A stretch of 64,000 nucleotides of DNA from Nostoc linckia NIES-25 (GTDB taxonomy: Bacteria; Cyanobacteriota; Cyanobacteriia; Cyanobacteriales; Nostocaceae): the NCBI RefSeq assembly GCF_002368035.1, contig NZ_AP018223.1:192984-256983 (forward strand). The letters run 5' to 3'. A program made the translations under genes and the position numbers. Each line of letters starts with the position of its first letter. Positions within the stretch are counted from its first letter, which is position 1. A model generated the notes under the pieces. The model was not told the origin of the DNA, made no database searches, and saw nothing but the letters and a program-made list of their open reading frames with translations. This document shows, one piece after another, positions 27,033 to 37,056 of this stretch.

Positions 27033-27254
27033 AAGATTTGCACTCCTCAGAACACATGTTTTTAATTAAGCGTACATAGCAATCCCTTGGTGACTGTTGA
27101 AAGTTAACAGCCACCACAAGTTTTTCATAATTCAAATGCGATCGCTAGATACGATTTGTATGTTTATACTTTGACACTGCCAGAATCAAAAGCGCGAATG
27201 GTTACATTTTTGGAAACTAAAAAAAATTACATTAATTTATTGGGAGATTTGGGT

Positions 27255-27668
27255 ATGGCCTATTGGCTGCTGAAAACTGAACCAGAAAATTATTCTTACT
27301 TCGATTTGGAACGGGACGGCAGTACAATTTGGGATGGAGTCAACAATCCTCTAGCCCTCAAACATATACGCACCATGCTCATTGGCGACTTGGCGTTGAT
27401 TTATCACACAGGCAAAGAACGACAAGTTATAGGTCTAGCAGAAATAATTAGTCAACCTTATATCGATCCAGCACTCAACGATAGCAAACGGGTAGTTGTG
27501 GATGTGCGGGCAGTACAAAAAGTACAGCAACCTGTGACTTTAGCCCAAATTAAACAAGATGAAAAATTTACAGACTTTGACTTGCTGCGACTTCCTAGAT
27601 TGTCTGTAGTCCCGGTTTCTCAAGTCTATTGGCAGCGCTTGATAGATATGACAAATGGCACAGATTAA
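27255..27668 (+). CDS. EVE domain (PUA-like) protein
   Basis: 137 aa from the ATG at 27255, where the domain begins (MAYWLLKTEPENYSYFDLER); the 33 codons before it are not family-like. EVE is a PUA-related fold proposed to bind modified nucleic-acid bases (thymocyte nuclear protein 1 family). Other visible motifs are IWDGVNNPLALKHIRTM and IYHTGKERQVIGLAEI. A possible ribosome binding site (GGGAG) lies upstream of this start. Confidence 0.85.
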   Translation: MAYWLLKTEPENYSYFDLERDGSTIWDGVNNPLALKHIRTMLIGDLALIYHTGKERQVIGLAEIISQPYIDPALNDSKRVVVDVRAVQKVQQPVTLAQIKQDEKFTDFDLLRLPRLSVVPVSQVYWQRLIDMTNGTD

Positions 27669-27754
27669 GCTTAGAAGCTGCAAATTTCGTATCGAAAGAC
27701 AGATGTTTTTCAGAAACGCGTCAAAATCAAAGAGAAGGATTTTCACACAACCCA

Positions 27755-29209
27755 ATGCATTTGTTAAATCCAATCAGCTTCTCTTTTCCTCTGCTGGCTA
27801 GCGCAACACAAGCCGCAGACAGTTCAATGGTAGTAGCAGCAGTGCTATTAAGCTTAGTAGTAATTTACCTCGCCAGCAAAGTTGGTGGAGAGTTATCCAA
27901 CAAACTCGGTTTGCCGCCCGTCTTAGGCGAACTCGTAGGTGGTGTAGTAGTCGGTATCTCTGTTTTCCATCTTTTGGTATTTCCAGAAGGCGGCACAGAC
28001 GCTTCTAATTCTTTGATTATGACGTTCCTACAAACTACTGCTGGTTTATCTCCCGAAGCGACTCCAGCGGTGTTTGCAGCACAGTCTGAGGTCGTTTCTG
28101 TTTTGGCAGAATTGGGCGTGATTATCCTGCTGTTTGAAATCGGTTTGGAGTCGAACTTAAAAGACTTAATGGCAGTGGGTATCCAAGCCACCGTCGTCGC
28201 AGTGGTGGGGGTAGCAGTACCCTTTGCTGCTGGTACTGTGGGACTAATGACTTTGTTTGGTATCAGTGCTGTCCCGGCGATTTTTGCAGGGGCGGCTTTG
28301 ACTGCCACTAGTATTGGAATCACTTCCAAAGTCTTATCAGAACTGGGGCGACTCAATTCTAAAGAAGGGCAGATTATTCTCGGTGCTGCCGTGATTGACG
28401 ATGTTCTAGGAATTATCGTTTTAGCGGTAGTTGCCAGTTTAGCCAAAGATGGCGTGGTAGACGTTAGCAAAGTCATTTATTTGATTATCAGTGCCACTGG
28501 TTTTATTTTGGGATCGATATTGCTAGGCAATGTTTTCAATAGGTCTTTTGTGGCGATCGCTGATAAACTCAAAACACGCGGTGGACTGGTAATACCAGCA
28601 TTCATCTTCGCCTTTGCTATGGCATATCTGGCCGCTGTCATCCACTTAGAAGCAATTTTGGGAGCTTTTGCCGCAGGCTTAGTCCTAGAAGAAACAGATA
28701 AGCGCAAAGAATTGCAAATGCAAGTCTGTCCCATCGCTGATATGCTGGTGCCAATTTTCTTTGTCACTGTTGGCGCAAAAACCGATTTGGGAGTCTTAAA
28801 CCCAGCGATTCCCGATAATCGAGAAGGCTTAATTATGGCAACTTTCCTGATTACAGTAGCCATCATTGGTAAAGTAATCACAGGCTTAAGCGTGTTTGGT
28901 CAACCGGAAATCAACCGTTTAGCCATCGGTGTGGGGATGATTCCTAGAGGCGAAGTTGGATTAGTATTTGCTGGTGTCGGCGCTGCTAGCGGCGCTCTCT
29001 CCAAACCATTAGGGGCAGCAATTATCATGATGGTTATCTTAACCACCTTTTTAGCTCCTCCCTTGTTACGATTCGTATTTCCAGAACCAAAAACCGCAGG
29101 CTCAGAGCAACTCATTTTAGACGGTGCTTCTGGAACATCGCTGGTAATTGAACCACCCCAGTCTAAGGTATCAGTGCCAGAAGGAACCACAGAATCTCGC
29201 GATAGCTAA
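27755..29209 (+). CDS. CPA2-family cation/proton antiporter, NhaS3-like
   Basis: 484 aa from the ATG at 27755, preceded by GAGAAGGA. An earlier in-frame start at 27629 would overlap the EVE gene and add a non-hydrophobic stretch. About 12 membrane spans. Family motifs: LPPVLGELVGGVVVGISVFH, the transport-site pair in AAVIDDVLGIIVL, and GMIPRGEVGLVFAGVG. Exchange of Na+ or K+ for protons is expected. It resembles thylakoid NhaS3 from memory, but ion choice and membrane are inferred. Confidence 0.88.
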   Translation: MHLLNPISFSFPLLASATQAADSSMVVAAVLLSLVVIYLASKVGGELSNKLGLPPVLGELVGGVVVGISVFHLLVFPEGGTDASNSLIMTFLQTTAGLSPEATPAVFAAQSEVVSVLAELGVIILLFEIGLESNLKDLMAVGIQATVVAVVGVAVPFAAGTVGLMTLFGISAVPAIFAGAALTATSIGITSKVLSELGRLNSKEGQIILGAAVIDDVLGIIVLAVVASLAKDGVVDVSKVIYLIISATGFILGSILLGNVFNRSFVAIADKLKTRGGLVIPAFIFAFAMAYLAAVIHLEAILGAFAAGLVLEETDKRKELQMQVCPIADMLVPIFFVTVGAKTDLGVLNPAIPDNREGLIMATFLITVAIIGKVITGLSVFGQPEINRLAIGVGMIPRGEVGLVFAGVGAASGALSKPLGAAIIMMVILTTFLAPPLLRFVFPEPKTAGSEQLILDGASGTSLVIEPPQSKVSVPEGTTESRDS

Positions 29210-30383
29210 TCGCTGGGGTATAGGGGATGGGGAATGTTGACTGTTGATTGTTGAGCAAAGGCAAAGACTTTGAAGCTTCGTGAGGAGTTATCGGGAAAGG
29301 CAGAAGGCAGGAGGCAGGAGGCAGAAGGGAATTTTGCTTCCTGTCCTCTGCCCGTGACCGGAGGGAACAAGGGTTTAAGACCCCCACGCTCAGAGTTCAG
29401 TGGCTCTAAGTCAGGAGGGAATTCTAACCCCTCCTGACTCGATCCTTCTGCCCGACGCTCGCGGACTCGCTAACGCTGCGCTATCTGCCGTCAGCATAGC
29501 TGCCTTCTTCAATATTCTTTGCTGTACCCCTGTGCCCCATTTCCCTACTGACATTGGAAACTTCTCTCCCCAAATCTCCGTCCCGTGTGATTATAAAATT
29601 GTCGTTTGTTTACAGTTTCTACTAGTATTCTGAATGTTACTTCTTTCCACTTTCCCCTTGCTCCTCATACGAATTTATATCCAGAAGCGTAATTTATAAA
29701 TTTCTCTTCTCTACTGCCTCAAAAGTGAAACTTACGATTTTAGATACCAGATTCTTACCAGTTTTAATTTGAAGATTTCTCAAATAATTGAGGAGTAGCA
29801 GCCTTCAAAAAAGCTAGATCGACAGACAGTAGTGGGAATTATTTACTTAGTGCATCAATGGCAACAAAGAATAAATAGTTATCAGTTATCTAGTTTTATT
29901 CAAGGCCAGAGTCCGCCACCTGTATAGGTGAAAGCTTTCACGCGGATCTAAATCCCGATATCAAATCTGGCAATCTTTAACTGATAAATCATATTAATTG
30001 AAGTGTGCCTTTATACTGCTTAATTCAAGAAAGGCATCAAAGCTCAAGTTTAGGTGGTGACGGTGTGATGATTTAGCAATGAGTTGAGATCTTGACCCAA
30101 GCAGTGCTGAGCGATAAATATCAACAAACAAGTCCAGGACTTACGCAAAAGATAACAAAAGTAGCGGTAATTCATGAATTACCGCTACGCAAGAATAAAG
30201 TTTTCAGTCACATATTGCGTAAGTCCTAAAGTCAAATAAAGCACATAAATATCAATTGTTTGGCGATTTAATCCAAGAGTTACATGAGGGTTTAGGCTTG
30301 TTGAAATGTGAATTTTAGTAACTCTGGACTATATACTCAGCACTACTGAAGGCTCCCATGAATGTGAATTAGGAGAAAAGACT
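29210..30383. other. Long intergenic region upstream of the first amiC
   Basis: 1.17 kb without a gene. The left part has G-rich tandem repeats, a caggaggcaggaggcag run (about 29308) and a GC-rich dispersed repeat near 29450-29490. The right part is the amiC leader, duplicated upstream of the second amiC and interrupted by 254 bp (30097-30350) that contain an inverted-repeat element. Confidence 0.6.
30136..30227. mobile_element. Miniature inverted-repeat element (copy 2)
   Basis: 92 bp, reverse orientation to the copy at 3281-3398. Ends aggacttacgcaa / ttgcgtaagtcct; the centre GTAGCGGTAATTCATGAATTACCGCTAC is an uninterrupted near-perfect palindrome. No coding capacity. Confidence 0.8.
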
Positions 30384-32258
30384 GTGAAATTACACTGGTT
30401 ACTACCCAGCGCTATTGGAACTATCTTGATGCTATCGTCGCCTGCAATGGCGGCAAGATTAGAATCTTGGCGCTTTGATGCCAATCAAAACAAACTGGAA
30501 ATCAATACTGTGGGGGATGTTCAACCCCAAGCACAACTAATTTTCAACCCGACTCGGTTGGTAATTGATTTGCCAGGAACGACATTTGGGCGTCCCCAGG
30601 TAACGCAACAGGTGGGTAATGGCATTCGTTATATCCGTGTTGGGCAGTTTGACGCCGAAACAACGCGTATAGTCGTCGAATTGACTCCTGGTTATACTTT
30701 AGACCCCAAGCGAGTCAAATTTGCGGGTACAAATGGCGATCGCTGGACAGTGCAATTGCCTAAGCCAGAAGTTGATACAGCAGCATCACCTTCAACAAAC
30801 ATTTACAGTGTAGTAACCCCAGATAGTCCTCAGCCGGAACTCTCAAGAGTCGTCGCGGCTCCACGAGCTGCAACACAAATTGAGAGCCTACAAGTCACAG
30901 GTGATGGATTTTTCCTCCGCACCAGCGGTGCGAATCCTCCGATTCAGGTAGTTCGCAGCCGCGATCGCGCTTCCGTTTTCATAGATATCTCTGGCGCATC
31001 TTTATCACCACGGCTAATACAACAAAGTAATCAGCCCGTTAACAAGTTCGGGGTTAGCCGCGTTGAATTCACCCAACTGCGAAGCCAACCCCCTGGCGTT
31101 CGTCTAACTTTGCGGGTAGATAAAAATAGCCCAGACTGGCGAGCAACTAAAAGTGGCAACAATGGTTTGGTAGTTCTGCCTACTCGCGTTGTCACATTAC
31201 CTGGAAGTAATAATTTTGACAGCCAGTCAGAACCTTCTTCTTTTCCCAGCCGACCATTGGCTAACAACTCACCAGCTACAATTGAGTCGGTGGAACTGGC
31301 TGATAATGGCACGCAACTGCTAATCAGAGCTGACCAAACAGTATCTGCTACAGGAGTTTGGGATAGAAACTCTGGTTTGTTCCGCGTCACAATTCCCAAT
31401 GCTAAGTTAGCTCCCAGAGTCATAGGCCCTACCTTTGCTGCCAATAGTCCGATTCTTCGGGTACGCCTGCAATCCCAAGCACCCAACACAGTTGTTGTCT
31501 TAGTTCAACCAGCAGCCGGAATACAACTTGGGCAACCCAGCCGAATCAGCGACCAGCTTTTGGCACTACCGATACAAGGCTCTCGTCGAGTTGTCACACT
31601 CCCTGGAAGACCCCCTTATACTGTTCCTCCGCTACCACCGATAAACCGGGGTCCATTCCCAGACCCAAATAATCCCAATCCCCAACCTCCAAGGCAACCA
31701 CAACGCCCATTTACTAATGGAAGAGTAGTAGTCATCATTGACCCAGGACATGGCGGTAAAGATTCTGGAGCTGTGGGTATTGGCGGATTACGGGAAAAAG
31801 ACATTATCTTGCCCATTGGTAAAAGAATAGCTCAAATTTTGCAGCAAAATGGCGTCCAAGTAGTTATGACGCGAGATTCTGACTATTTTGTCACCCTTCC
31901 GGGACGAGTACAATTAGCAGAGCGAGCTAATGCTGATGTGTTTGTTAGCATTCATGCTAATTCAGCAGGTGCGGGGCGTCCGGATGTCAGTGGCTTGGAA
32001 ACCTATTATTACGATAGTGGTTTGGGTTTAGCTCGCACTGTCCATAATAGTATTCTCCAAAGCATAAATATCAAAGATAGGGGAGTGCGACGAGCTAGAT
32101 TTTATGTCCTCAGAAAAAGTTCGATGCCTTCGATTTTGGTAGAAACAGGTTATTTAACTGGTCGCCAGGATAACGCTAAACTCAGAAGCTCAGCTTACCA
32201 AAATCAAATGGCAGAAGCGATCGCTCGTGGCATCTTGCAATACCTAAAGAGAAGATAA
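30384..32258 (+). CDS. amiC: N-acetylmuramoyl-L-alanine amidase AmiC (first copy)
   Basis: 624 aa from a GTG at 30384 with AGGAG 8 nt upstream. Signal peptide 1-23 (ending SSPAMA), AMIN domain about 25-125, a further AMIN-like repeat, Pro-rich linker, then an Amidase_3 domain from about 445. Zinc and catalytic residues: IDPGHGGKDSG (His), GLREKD (Glu), SIHANS (His), ILVETGYL (Glu). In Nostoc and Anabaena such AmiC enzymes drill nanopores in septal peptidoglycan for cell-cell communication. The next gene is a close paralogue. Confidence 0.93.
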   Translation: MKLHWLLPSAIGTILMLSSPAMAARLESWRFDANQNKLEINTVGDVQPQAQLIFNPTRLVIDLPGTTFGRPQVTQQVGNGIRYIRVGQFDAETTRIVVELTPGYTLDPKRVKFAGTNGDRWTVQLPKPEVDTAASPSTNIYSVVTPDSPQPELSRVVAAPRAATQIESLQVTGDGFFLRTSGANPPIQVVRSRDRASVFIDISGASLSPRLIQQSNQPVNKFGVSRVEFTQLRSQPPGVRLTLRVDKNSPDWRATKSGNNGLVVLPTRVVTLPGSNNFDSQSEPSSFPSRPLANNSPATIESVELADNGTQLLIRADQTVSATGVWDRNSGLFRVTIPNAKLAPRVIGPTFAANSPILRVRLQSQAPNTVVVLVQPAAGIQLGQPSRISDQLLALPIQGSRRVVTLPGRPPYTVPPLPPINRGPFPDPNNPNPQPPRQPQRPFTNGRVVVIIDPGHGGKDSGAVGIGGLREKDIILPIGKRIAQILQQNGVQVVMTRDSDYFVTLPGRVQLAERANADVFVSIHANSAGAGRPDVSGLETYYYDSGLGLARTVHNSILQSINIKDRGVRRARFYVLRKSSMPSILVETGYLTGRQDNAKLRSSAYQNQMAEAIARGILQYLKRR

Positions 32259-32684
32259 GTAATTTTGTCTAAATTTTTGAGCAAATAAATCTAAATGATT
32301 ACTAATTAATACGTGATTATAATGAGGATATTGCTAGTGTTAAGAACAAATTCACCTCACTTAGGCTCATCACAACTCCAAACTTCCAGCTGGCATAATT
32401 CTAATTACTCAGTTGTAGGCAAAAATTTACCTATTTTTTTGTACTTTACGTAAAAAATTTAGGTATTCTTGCGGCGGAATAAAAATCGCTTGTTTGTTAT
32501 TGTCATCTGATGCTTTGTACGTCTAATTTATAGCAATCCAACTGAATTTGCGAAAAAATATCGTACACCTGAAGGCAAGAGGCAATTAAGGAACTCCAAA
32601 TATCTGGGCTAATGGCATGGCAAAATCGAATGAGCGTGCTATATTTTACGCCATTAGCTGTGTCCTAATAACAGCGCAAAAAAA
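32259..32684. other. Spacer between the two amiC genes
   Basis: No gene is supported. Sequence 32685-32771, just before the second amiC, repeats the leader of the first. The rest is unremarkable AT-rich DNA. Confidence 0.5.
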
Positions 32685-32771
32685 CTCAAGTGTAGGCGGT
32701 GACGGTGTGAGGATTTGCCAATATGTTGAGATGTTGACGGCTCCCATGAATGTGAATCAGGAGAAAGGACT
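32685..32771 (+). promoter_or_regulatory. Duplicated amiC leader
   Basis: From CTCAAGTGTAGGCGGTGACG to the GTG start, this matches 30043-30096 joined directly to 30351-30383 upstream of the first amiC, including the ribosome binding site (aggagaaag). The tandem duplication therefore included regulatory sequence. Confidence 0.75.
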
Positions 32772-34655
32772 GTGAAATTACGCTGGTTACTACCCAGTAC
32801 TATTGGAACTATCTTCATGCTGTCATCGCCGGCAATGGCCGCGAGACTGGAATCTTGGCGCTTTGATGCCAATCAAAACAAACTGGAAATTAATACTTTG
32901 GGAGATGTCCAACCCCAAGCACAGTTAATTTTCAACCCAACTCGGCTGGTAATTGATTTGCCAGGAACGACATTTGGGCGTCCGCAGCTAAACCAACAAG
33001 TCGGTGGTGCAATTAGCGCTATCCGCATCGGGCAGTTTGACGAACAAACAACGCGCATAGTCGTTGAATTGACGCCTGGTTATACTTTAGATCCCAAACA
33101 AGTAAGATTTCTAAGTACAACTGGCAATCGCTGGACTGTGCAATTACCTACGCCAGAAGCCGAAAATGTACCTGCAAGAAATACTCAAGAGCAAGAAATA
33201 GCTACAGTAACTCCACCAAGAACACCTACAGCAGCGTTATCTCCAAGAAATATTTATAATGTGGTGACAACCGACACAGTTAATCCACTTAACAGGGGAA
33301 CAGTTGTCGCTAGAGTTACTCAAATTGAAAGCTTACGAACCACAGGCGATGGGTTTTTTGTTACCACCAGTGGCGCTAATCCTCAGATTAAAATAAATCG
33401 TAGCAGCGATCGCCAGCTAATTAATATTGATATCGCTGGTGCAACTCTCTCACCAAATTTACAACAGCGAGATGTACCAATTAATCGCTACGGGGTCAGT
33501 CGCATCCAGTTCTCCCAAGTGGAAAGTAGCCCGTCTGTTGTTCGCATGAGCTTACAGGTAGACAAAAATGGTTCTGACTGGCGGGCAACTACCAGTACTA
33601 TTGGTGGCTTCGTGGTTCTGCCCAGTCGTGGCATTGCCCAGCTACCAAGCAATAATACTCCACCTTCTGTAGCATCTGCGAACGATTCACCCGCCACCAT
33701 TGAGTCTGTAGAACTAGCTGGTAATGGCACACAACTTTTAATTAGAGCCGACCAAAGTTTATCTGCCACAGGAGGCTGGGATAGAACCTCTGGTCTATTC
33801 CGCATCACCATCAACAATGCTCGATTAGCTCCTAAAGTGAAAGGGCCAACTTTTAATCCTAATAGCCCTATCCTGCGCGTTCGCCTGCAACCACAAGCAG
33901 CCAACAGCGTTACAGTCTTAATTCAACCAGCAGCCGGAGTGCAAATTGGGGAACTCAACCAAGTCGGCGACCAGCTTTTGGCTTTAGAATTACGACGCCC
34001 TGGTAATATACCCCCCATTGTTTTACCTCCGCTTCCATCACCAAACCAAGGTCAATTTCCCAGCCCTACAGATAATCCCCGTCCCACATCCCAGCCACGC
34101 CCCCCAGTTCATAATGGAAAATTGCTAGTAGTTATTGACCCAGGACACGGTGGTAAGGACTCAGGTGCCCCCGGTTTGGGCGGACTGTTAGAAAAGGATG
34201 TAGTCTTGCCTATTGGTAGAAAGGTGGCAGCAATTTTAGAACAAAATGGCGTACAAGCAGTATTAACAAGGGATGCTGACTTTTTCGTCGAACTTCAAGG
34301 ACGCGTAGATATCGCCGAGCGAGTTAATGCAACTTTGTTTGTGAGCATTCACGCTAATTCGGTTGATAATCGCCCGACCGTCAATGGCTTAGAAGTCTAT
34401 TATTACGACAGTGGTTATGCTCTAGCTGAAGTAGTTCGTAATACCGTTTTGCAAAACATCTCCACCATTAAAGACCGGGGAACCCGCAAAGCTAGATTCT
34501 ACGTTCTCCGGAAAAGCTCTATGCCCTCGATTTTAGTGGAAACAGGTTATATGACTGGTTACGAAGATAATCCGAGATTAGCATCGTCAGAGTATCAAAA
34601 TCGGATGGCAGAAGCGATCGCTAGTGGCATTCTCAAATACTTACGCCAAAGGTAA
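32772..34655 (+). CDS. amiC: N-acetylmuramoyl-L-alanine amidase AmiC (second copy)
   Basis: 627 aa, GTG start, same architecture as the preceding gene: signal peptide, AMIN domain (RLESWRFDANQNKLEINTLG), linker, Amidase_3 with IDPGHGGKDSG, GLLEKD, SIHANS and ILVETGYM. N-terminal and catalytic parts are nearly identical to the first copy, while the linker has diverged. This fits the AmiC1/AmiC2 pair of Nostocales. Which copy corresponds to which cannot be decided from the sequence alone. Confidence 0.93.
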   Translation: MKLRWLLPSTIGTIFMLSSPAMAARLESWRFDANQNKLEINTLGDVQPQAQLIFNPTRLVIDLPGTTFGRPQLNQQVGGAISAIRIGQFDEQTTRIVVELTPGYTLDPKQVRFLSTTGNRWTVQLPTPEAENVPARNTQEQEIATVTPPRTPTAALSPRNIYNVVTTDTVNPLNRGTVVARVTQIESLRTTGDGFFVTTSGANPQIKINRSSDRQLINIDIAGATLSPNLQQRDVPINRYGVSRIQFSQVESSPSVVRMSLQVDKNGSDWRATTSTIGGFVVLPSRGIAQLPSNNTPPSVASANDSPATIESVELAGNGTQLLIRADQSLSATGGWDRTSGLFRITINNARLAPKVKGPTFNPNSPILRVRLQPQAANSVTVLIQPAAGVQIGELNQVGDQLLALELRRPGNIPPIVLPPLPSPNQGQFPSPTDNPRPTSQPRPPVHNGKLLVVIDPGHGGKDSGAPGLGGLLEKDVVLPIGRKVAAILEQNGVQAVLTRDADFFVELQGRVDIAERVNATLFVSIHANSVDNRPTVNGLEVYYYDSGYALAEVVRNTVLQNISTIKDRGTRKARFYVLRKSSMPSILVETGYMTGYEDNPRLASSEYQNRMAEAIASGILKYLRQR

Positions 34656-34783
34656 TATAGTAAAAATACTCATTTAAGAGGTGGTCTTTAAGCTTGTTTT
34701 TAGTACAGAATTTAGTGGTAAATTTGTCAATTCTCTGCTAGATTCTGTATCTTATATCCAAAAACCTAAATCAATATCTGCCT

Positions 34784-35650
34784 GTGTATTCATCTTCCAT
34801 TTTTGCAGGAAATCTTGACGATTTTTCTAATCAAGAACCCCAATATGCCCCAATCGGTATTTTTGATAGCGGTGTCGGAGGACTGACGGTACTGCGACAA
34901 CTGTATCGCCAACTCCCGAATGAATCAATTGTTTACTTTGGGGATACAGCTCGGCTTCCTTACGGAATTCGTTCACAAGCAGAAATTTTACAATTTACCC
35001 GTGAAATCCTCACCTGGCTGCAACAGCAGCGGGTAAAAATGGTGATTATGGCTTGCAACACCAGTTCTGCCCTAGCTTTAGAAACTGTGCGTCAAGAATT
35101 TAACTTACCTATACTGGGAGTAATCCTACCAGGGGCAAGGGCAGCAGTCCAGCAAGGAAAGCGCATCGGTGTAATTGCCACCCCCGCCACAGCAAAGAGT
35201 AATGCTTATAAGCACGCTATACTCGAAATCAATCCAAATGTCCAAGTCTGGCAAGTTGGATGTCCAGAGTTTGTGCCACTGATTGAGCAAAACCGCATTT
35301 ACGACCCTTACACTGCTGAAGTTGCACGAGGCTATCTAGAACCTTTATTAGAGCAGGAAATTGACACCTTAGTCCACGGCTGTACTCATTATCCGCTCCT
35401 GGCACCAGTATTGCGATCGCTCCTTCCCTCTCAAGTCCAGTTGATTGACCCAGCTGTTCATGTTGTCGCTGCTTGTGCCCAAGAACTAGACTTGCTAGGC
35501 TTAAGAAGCACCCAGCCACCACTACCAACGCGCTTTGCTGTCAGTGGTTGTCCACAACAGTTTTCTCAGTCCGGAGTCCAGTGGCTAGGCTATACACCCC
35601 TGGTTGAACAGGTTTGCTTTACTGATATCGCTATTTCCCAACCCCAATAA
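34784..35650 (+). CDS. murI: Glutamate racemase
   Basis: 288 aa. It supplies D-glutamate for peptidoglycan. Motifs: IGIFDSGVGGLTVLRQLYRQ, ACNTSSALA with the first catalytic Cys, and LVHGCTHYPLL with the second. The listed start is GTG at 34784; the conserved domain begins at about residue 26, so a later start is possible. It follows amiC by 128 bp on the same strand and may form a wall-related group with it. Confidence 0.94.
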   Translation: MYSSSIFAGNLDDFSNQEPQYAPIGIFDSGVGGLTVLRQLYRQLPNESIVYFGDTARLPYGIRSQAEILQFTREILTWLQQQRVKMVIMACNTSSALALETVRQEFNLPILGVILPGARAAVQQGKRIGVIATPATAKSNAYKHAILEINPNVQVWQVGCPEFVPLIEQNRIYDPYTAEVARGYLEPLLEQEIDTLVHGCTHYPLLAPVLRSLLPSQVQLIDPAVHVVAACAQELDLLGLRSTQPPLPTRFAVSGCPQQFSQSGVQWLGYTPLVEQVCFTDIAISQPQ

Positions 35651-35712
35651 AATTAATTAGTCATTAGTCATTAGTCATTAGTTTTTCTTTGCGTCAGACC
35701 GTCTCCCAATGC

Positions 35713-35910
35713 CTATTGACTATTAACTGCTTCAGTCACATTTGTCCTAACTGATATCTCCTGCTCATGTTTTACTTCAACAGATGAACCAAAACTTCTC
35801 GGAGCAGTCTTTGTACCCGTCCGTTTTGCTAGTGCTAATAACAGGTAGACTGTGAACAAATATCCAGACGCTAAAATAAAAATCATCATAGGCACACTTC
35901 CGTAAATCAT
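35713..35910 (-). CDS. Small single-span membrane protein, function unknown
   Basis: 65 aa. One membrane span near the N-terminus (VPMMIFILASGYLFTVYLLL), then a basic stretch (ALAKRTGTK) and a polar tail. I recall similar short proteins in Nostocales but no role. It converges on murI. Confidence 0.55.
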   Translation of the reverse strand: MIYGSVPMMIFILASGYLFTVYLLLALAKRTGTKTAPRSFGSSVEVKHEQEISVRTNVTEAVNSQ

Positions 35911-37056
35911 TGTTCTACTAGCACCCTTGGCAACGAATACAAAATTTCATGAAATTAGTAGAACTTCAGCCAACCAAGTAATTTCTTGATGGCTGTAGTT
36001 TCCTATGGTAGATCTACCTATAGAGATAAAACTCTCTACGGACAAATAATCTTCTATAATGCAATTTTTAGCAGACCATAAATCCCACAGCAGCTAAGTT
36101 GCCAATAGACAACCTAATACTGCAATTCTCAGCGGTCTACTCGATCTGCCTTATTTTCGCTCACATTACTGTGACAGGAGCAACACTCGCGCCGAACATT
36201 GGCTAAAGGCGTGTAGCTTTAAGCCAACAGATTTATAAAGCGTAACTTTATAATCTAATTGACCTAGCCTACCGTTAGCGACCTTTGCTTAGCGTCTCGC
36301 AGAGAAGGAGCGCCACCCGAAGGAATTCCCATAGGGATATCCCATAGCTCCGAACTAGGAGTTTCGCATATCGTTGGAAAAATCAAAGAATTTATTCCCT
36401 TAATATTACCAACGAACAGTTATTTTATACACACAGCTACCATGTCCGTAAAATCAACTAACAGGTGACTTAACTTTTGGTGTGTGAGTATTTTAAAAAT
36501 TTAAAATTCCTATATTTTAGCGTAACACAACAGCCCTGAATTTTAAGCCTATTTGTCTGCTAAATTTCAAATTTTTTCAATAGCTAGACTTCGATCTGGA
36601 AAAAAATTCAGCGCTATAACAACCAATCTAATACAAAATTTGCCAAAATAGTCAATCGGTAATAATACTTTTGTTTTTGTTTTGTCTGTAGAGGGCAAAG
36701 TATAAATACGGCAAGTGAATACCCTGACATGTTGCATCAGCTTAGGGACTTGCAATTTTTGTGGAATCGCCATTGCTAAAGCCTTATTTTTATATTCTAG
36801 GTAGCGCCCTAAACTCAGGAAAGATTTCACAATAGCTCAGTAACACGAGCTTGTGCGAACACTTTTTCTGTACTATCAGAAGTTATCTGCAAATTAAGCA
36901 TAATTGCTGATTGACAAAATAGCAATATCTGTAAATAAACCAATATACTCAAGAGTATGGGATTAGCTAATGAAAACTTTGCGCTGGCACAGGGTTATCT
37001 TAAAATGAGTAAAGGATATGTAAACTTTCGTAACCTAAGTCAGAGTCCGCCCATCC
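35911..37056. other. Intergenic region upstream of the prenyl synthase
   Basis: 1.1 kb without a supported gene. A GC-rich dispersed repeat lies at about 36275-36350 (ttagcgtctcgcagagaagg). A possible 87-aa ORF on the minus strand at 36567-36830 has no recognisable features. The rest is AT-rich. Confidence 0.45.

Noticed and set aside
27156..27254. Longer N-terminus of the EVE protein
   Set aside because: 33 added codons are not family-like; the ATG at 27255 starts the domain.
27865..28476. 203-aa minus-strand ORF
   Set aside because: Antisense to the antiporter; rich in Thr, Ser and Pro as expected of a mirror frame of a membrane protein.
28477..29190. Two further minus-strand ORFs
   Set aside because: Also antisense to the antiporter, no start signals.
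29900..30380. Possible c-di-AMP riboswitch before amiC
   Set aside because: Known in some cell-wall gene leaders, but the conserved core sequences were not seen here.
36567..36830. 87-aa minus-strand ORF
   Set aside because: No ribosome binding site or domain seen; composition is plain. Kept out for lack of support.
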